Notes under the pieces: generated by a model
Seen by the model: only the letters and a program-made list of their open reading frames with translations
Database searches by the model: none
What the model was told of the DNA's origin: nothing
DNA from: an uncultured Acidobacteriota bacterium
GTDB lineage: Bacteria > Acidobacteriota > Vicinamibacteria > Fen-336
DNA length: 64,000 nt
Assembly (NCBI GenBank): GCA_902826455.1
Contig: CADEEV010000001.1
Location: 474,331-538,330, forward strand
Direction: 5' to 3'
Translations under genes and position numbers: made by a program
Shown here: positions 62,664 to 64,000 of the stretch, piece after piece
Layout of the letters: every line of letters starts with the position of its first letter
Numbering within the stretch: the first letter of the stretch is position 1

Positions 62664-63029
62664 CTACTTCTTCAGCAGCGCCTCGATCTTCACGAGCAGG
62701 CGGTCGAACTCCACCGGCTTCACGTCGTAGTCGTTGCAGCCGGCGGCGAGCGCCTTCTCCCGGTCGCCCGTCATCACGTGGGCCGTGAGGGCGATGATCG
62801 GGATCGCGCGGGTGGCGGGCGCGTCCTTGAGACGCCGCGCGACCTCCCAGCCGTCGAGGACCGGGAGGCTCATGTCCATGAGGATCAGCTCGGGTTGCGC
62901 CGCCTCGGCCTGGGCCAGGCCCTCGGCCCCGTCCTTCGCGATCAGGACGTCGTAGCCACGCCGGGCCAGCCGCCGCGACAGCATGTCCCGGTTCAGCTCG
63001 TTGTCTTCGACGAGGAGGATGCGCGGCAT
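62664..63029 (-). CDS. Single-domain response regulator (CheY/DivK-like)
   Basis: A 121-residue receiver without an output domain: acidic pocket Glu-Asp (LVEDNELNRD), phosphoacceptor in LILMDMSLPV, Thr in ALTAHVM, KP in DVKPVEF. It converges with the cyclase hybrid with no gap and shares NELNRDMLSRRL exactly with that protein's receiver. Probably a phosphorelay partner of the hybrid or of another kinase. Confidence 0.92.
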   Translation of the reverse strand: MPRILLVEDNELNRDMLSRRLARRGYDVLIAKDGAEGLAQAEAAQPELILMDMSLPVLDGWEVARRLKDAPATRAIPIIALTAHVMTGDREKALAAGCNDYDVKPVEFDRLLVKIEALLKK

Positions 63030-63058
63030 GCCTTGGACGACGATATCATCGGCTCGCC

Positions 63059-63511
63059 ATGAACGCCGAGTTCACGATCCTGCCGGCCGACCGCCAGTCC
63101 CGGGACGAGGTGGTCCGCCTCCTGAGGGCCCAGTTCGCCGAGCTCGAGATCCCGGCGCCGGCGGAGCGCCTCACCCGCGCCACCGACGGCGTCTTCGCGG
63201 ACCCGTCGCGCGGCACGTTCCTGCTCGGCCTCGTGGGCGGGCGCGTCGTGGGCCTCGCGTACCTCTCCTACCAGTGGACCCTCGAGCACGGCGGCAAGAT
63301 CGCGTGGCTCGAGGAGCTCTTCATCGAGCCGGCGCTGCGCTCCGCCGGCCTGGGCCAGAAGCTGCTCGACGCGGCTCTCGAGCACGCGGCGGCCGCGGGC
63401 TGCGTCGCGGTCGACCTCGAGGTCGAGGACGGCCATCCCCGCGCCGCGAACCTGTACCAACGCTCGGGCTTCGTCCCCCTCGAGCGCTCGCGGTTCTACC
63501 GTCTTCTGTAG
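63059..63511 (+). CDS. GNAT-family N-acetyltransferase
   Basis: A 150-residue GNAT. The acetyl-CoA motif is LFIEPALRSAGLGQKLLDAA, with later beta strands and Tyr near AANLYQRSGFV. ATG 63059. It is divergent from the receiver gene across a 29-base gap. Acyl acceptor unknown. Confidence 0.9.
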   Translation: MNAEFTILPADRQSRDEVVRLLRAQFAELEIPAPAERLTRATDGVFADPSRGTFLLGLVGGRVVGLAYLSYQWTLEHGGKIAWLEELFIEPALRSAGLGQKLLDAALEHAAAAGCVAVDLEVEDGHPRAANLYQRSGFVPLERSRFYRLL

Positions 63512-63532
63512 GCGGTGGAATAGGGTGGGGGC

Positions 63533-64000
63533 GTGACCGCCGGCCGGCCGCGCTACGCGTTCTCGGGCTTCGTGCTCTCGCCGGGGCGCCGCCTCCTGGT
63601 GCGGGAGGGCCGCGAGGTTCCGCTCATCCCGCGCTACTTCGACCTGTTGCTGCTCCTGGTCGAGGCACGCGGTCGCGCCGTGACGCGCCGCGAGATCTTC
63701 GACGCGGTGTGGAGCGACGTGGTGGTCTCCGACGGCGCCCTGAGCCAGGCCGTGAGGACGCTGCGGCGCGCCCTCGGCGACGACCCGCGCGAGCCGGCGT
63801 TCATCCGCACGGTGTCGCGCCACGGCTACCAGTTCGTGGCGCCCGGCGTCGTCGAGGAGGCGGACGGCGACGGCGCGCCACCCGCGCTGCGCGTGGTTGC
63901 GGAAGCGGGCGACGACGGGTTCGCGGCGGCGCTCGAGCGCCTGCTGGCTCCGGGGCCCCTCGACACCGAGGAGCGGCGCGAGGCGGCCGAAACGCTCCAC
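63533..64000 (+). CDS. Winged-helix (CadC/OmpR-type) transcriptional regulator, C-terminus beyond window
   Basis: Starts at GTG 63533 after GGGTGGGGGC and is open through the right edge (156 codons). The first 100 residues are an OmpR/CadC-type DNA-binding domain (LSPGRRLLVREGREVPLIPR; ALSQAVRTLRRALGDDP; FIRTVSRHGYQFVAP). Such proteins often carry TPR or TolB-like domains after this point; those would lie outside the window. Confidence 0.88.
   Translation, partial: MTAGRPRYAFSGFVLSPGRRLLVREGREVPLIPRYFDLLLLLVEARGRAVTRREIFDAVWSDVVVSDGALSQAVRTLRRALGDDPREPAFIRTVSRHGYQFVAPGVVEEADGDGAPPALRVVAEAGDDGFAAALERLLAPGPLDTEERREAAETLH

Overview
The window is about 70% G+C, almost without gaps (no gene-free stretch over 300 bases), and comes from a Gram-negative bacterium. 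It has outer-membrane beta-barrels, lipoproteins, an OmpA-type protein, and an alternative complex III joined to an aa3-type cytochrome oxidase. Zinc-ribbon Ser/Thr kinases, DUF507 proteins and a CadC-like winged-helix regulator point to an Acidobacteriota-, Myxococcota- or Eisenbacteria-like lineage. That placement is inference. I see no tRNA, rRNA, CRISPR array, prophage or insertion sequence.

1-20.9 kb is the most interesting part: an envelope, stress and metal-protection island that appears to be one sigma-54 regulon. I find eleven well-placed -24/-12 elements (GG-N10-GC, typically YGGCAC-N5-TTGCW), each 25-70 bases before a start codon, plus one doubtful one. Near them lie A/T-rich ten-base sites of the form TTTCTAGAAN or TTTGTAGAAA, which stand out in this G+C-rich DNA and are placed like enhancer (UAS) sites. 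A histidine kinase and NtrC-type activator (4.1-7.2 kb) sit in the middle and are the natural candidate regulators. Proposed targets include an OmpA-like porin and a glycine-zipper lipoprotein; an Lmo0937-CBS-ferritin-DksA-PLD-endonuclease operon; a beta-barrel operon with two small genes; an operon of two periplasmic proteins, an AI-2E permease and a YihY protein; superoxide dismutase with a degenerate kinase; DUF883, glycine-zipper, metallothionein, BON and CsbD proteins.

20.9-34.2 kb: a giant cyclic beta-1,2-glucan synthase (NdvB-like) whose 5' end touches a strong terminator, then a small membrane protein, an M48 lipoprotein protease, a second copy of the OmpA/PKD protein, a double-BON protein and SfsA.

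34.2-42.7 kb: soluble transhydrogenase, a matrixin-like lipoprotein protease, a zinc-ribbon Ser/Thr kinase, two DUF507 proteins, uracil phosphoribosyltransferase, and two secreted proteins of unclear role (a repeat protein with a C-terminal PDZ-like segment and an HExxH peptidase).

42.7-55.1 kb: a respiratory operon, actABCDEF, then a small membrane protein, SCO1/SenC and coxBACD, with mostly overlapping start and stop codons and a sigma-70-like promoter in front.

55.1-64 kb: a membrane glycosyltransferase, a zinc alcohol dehydrogenase, an amidohydrolase, an MFS exporter, a HisKA-REC-adenylate cyclase hybrid, a lone receiver protein, a GNAT acetyltransferase and the start of a winged-helix regulator that runs off the right edge.
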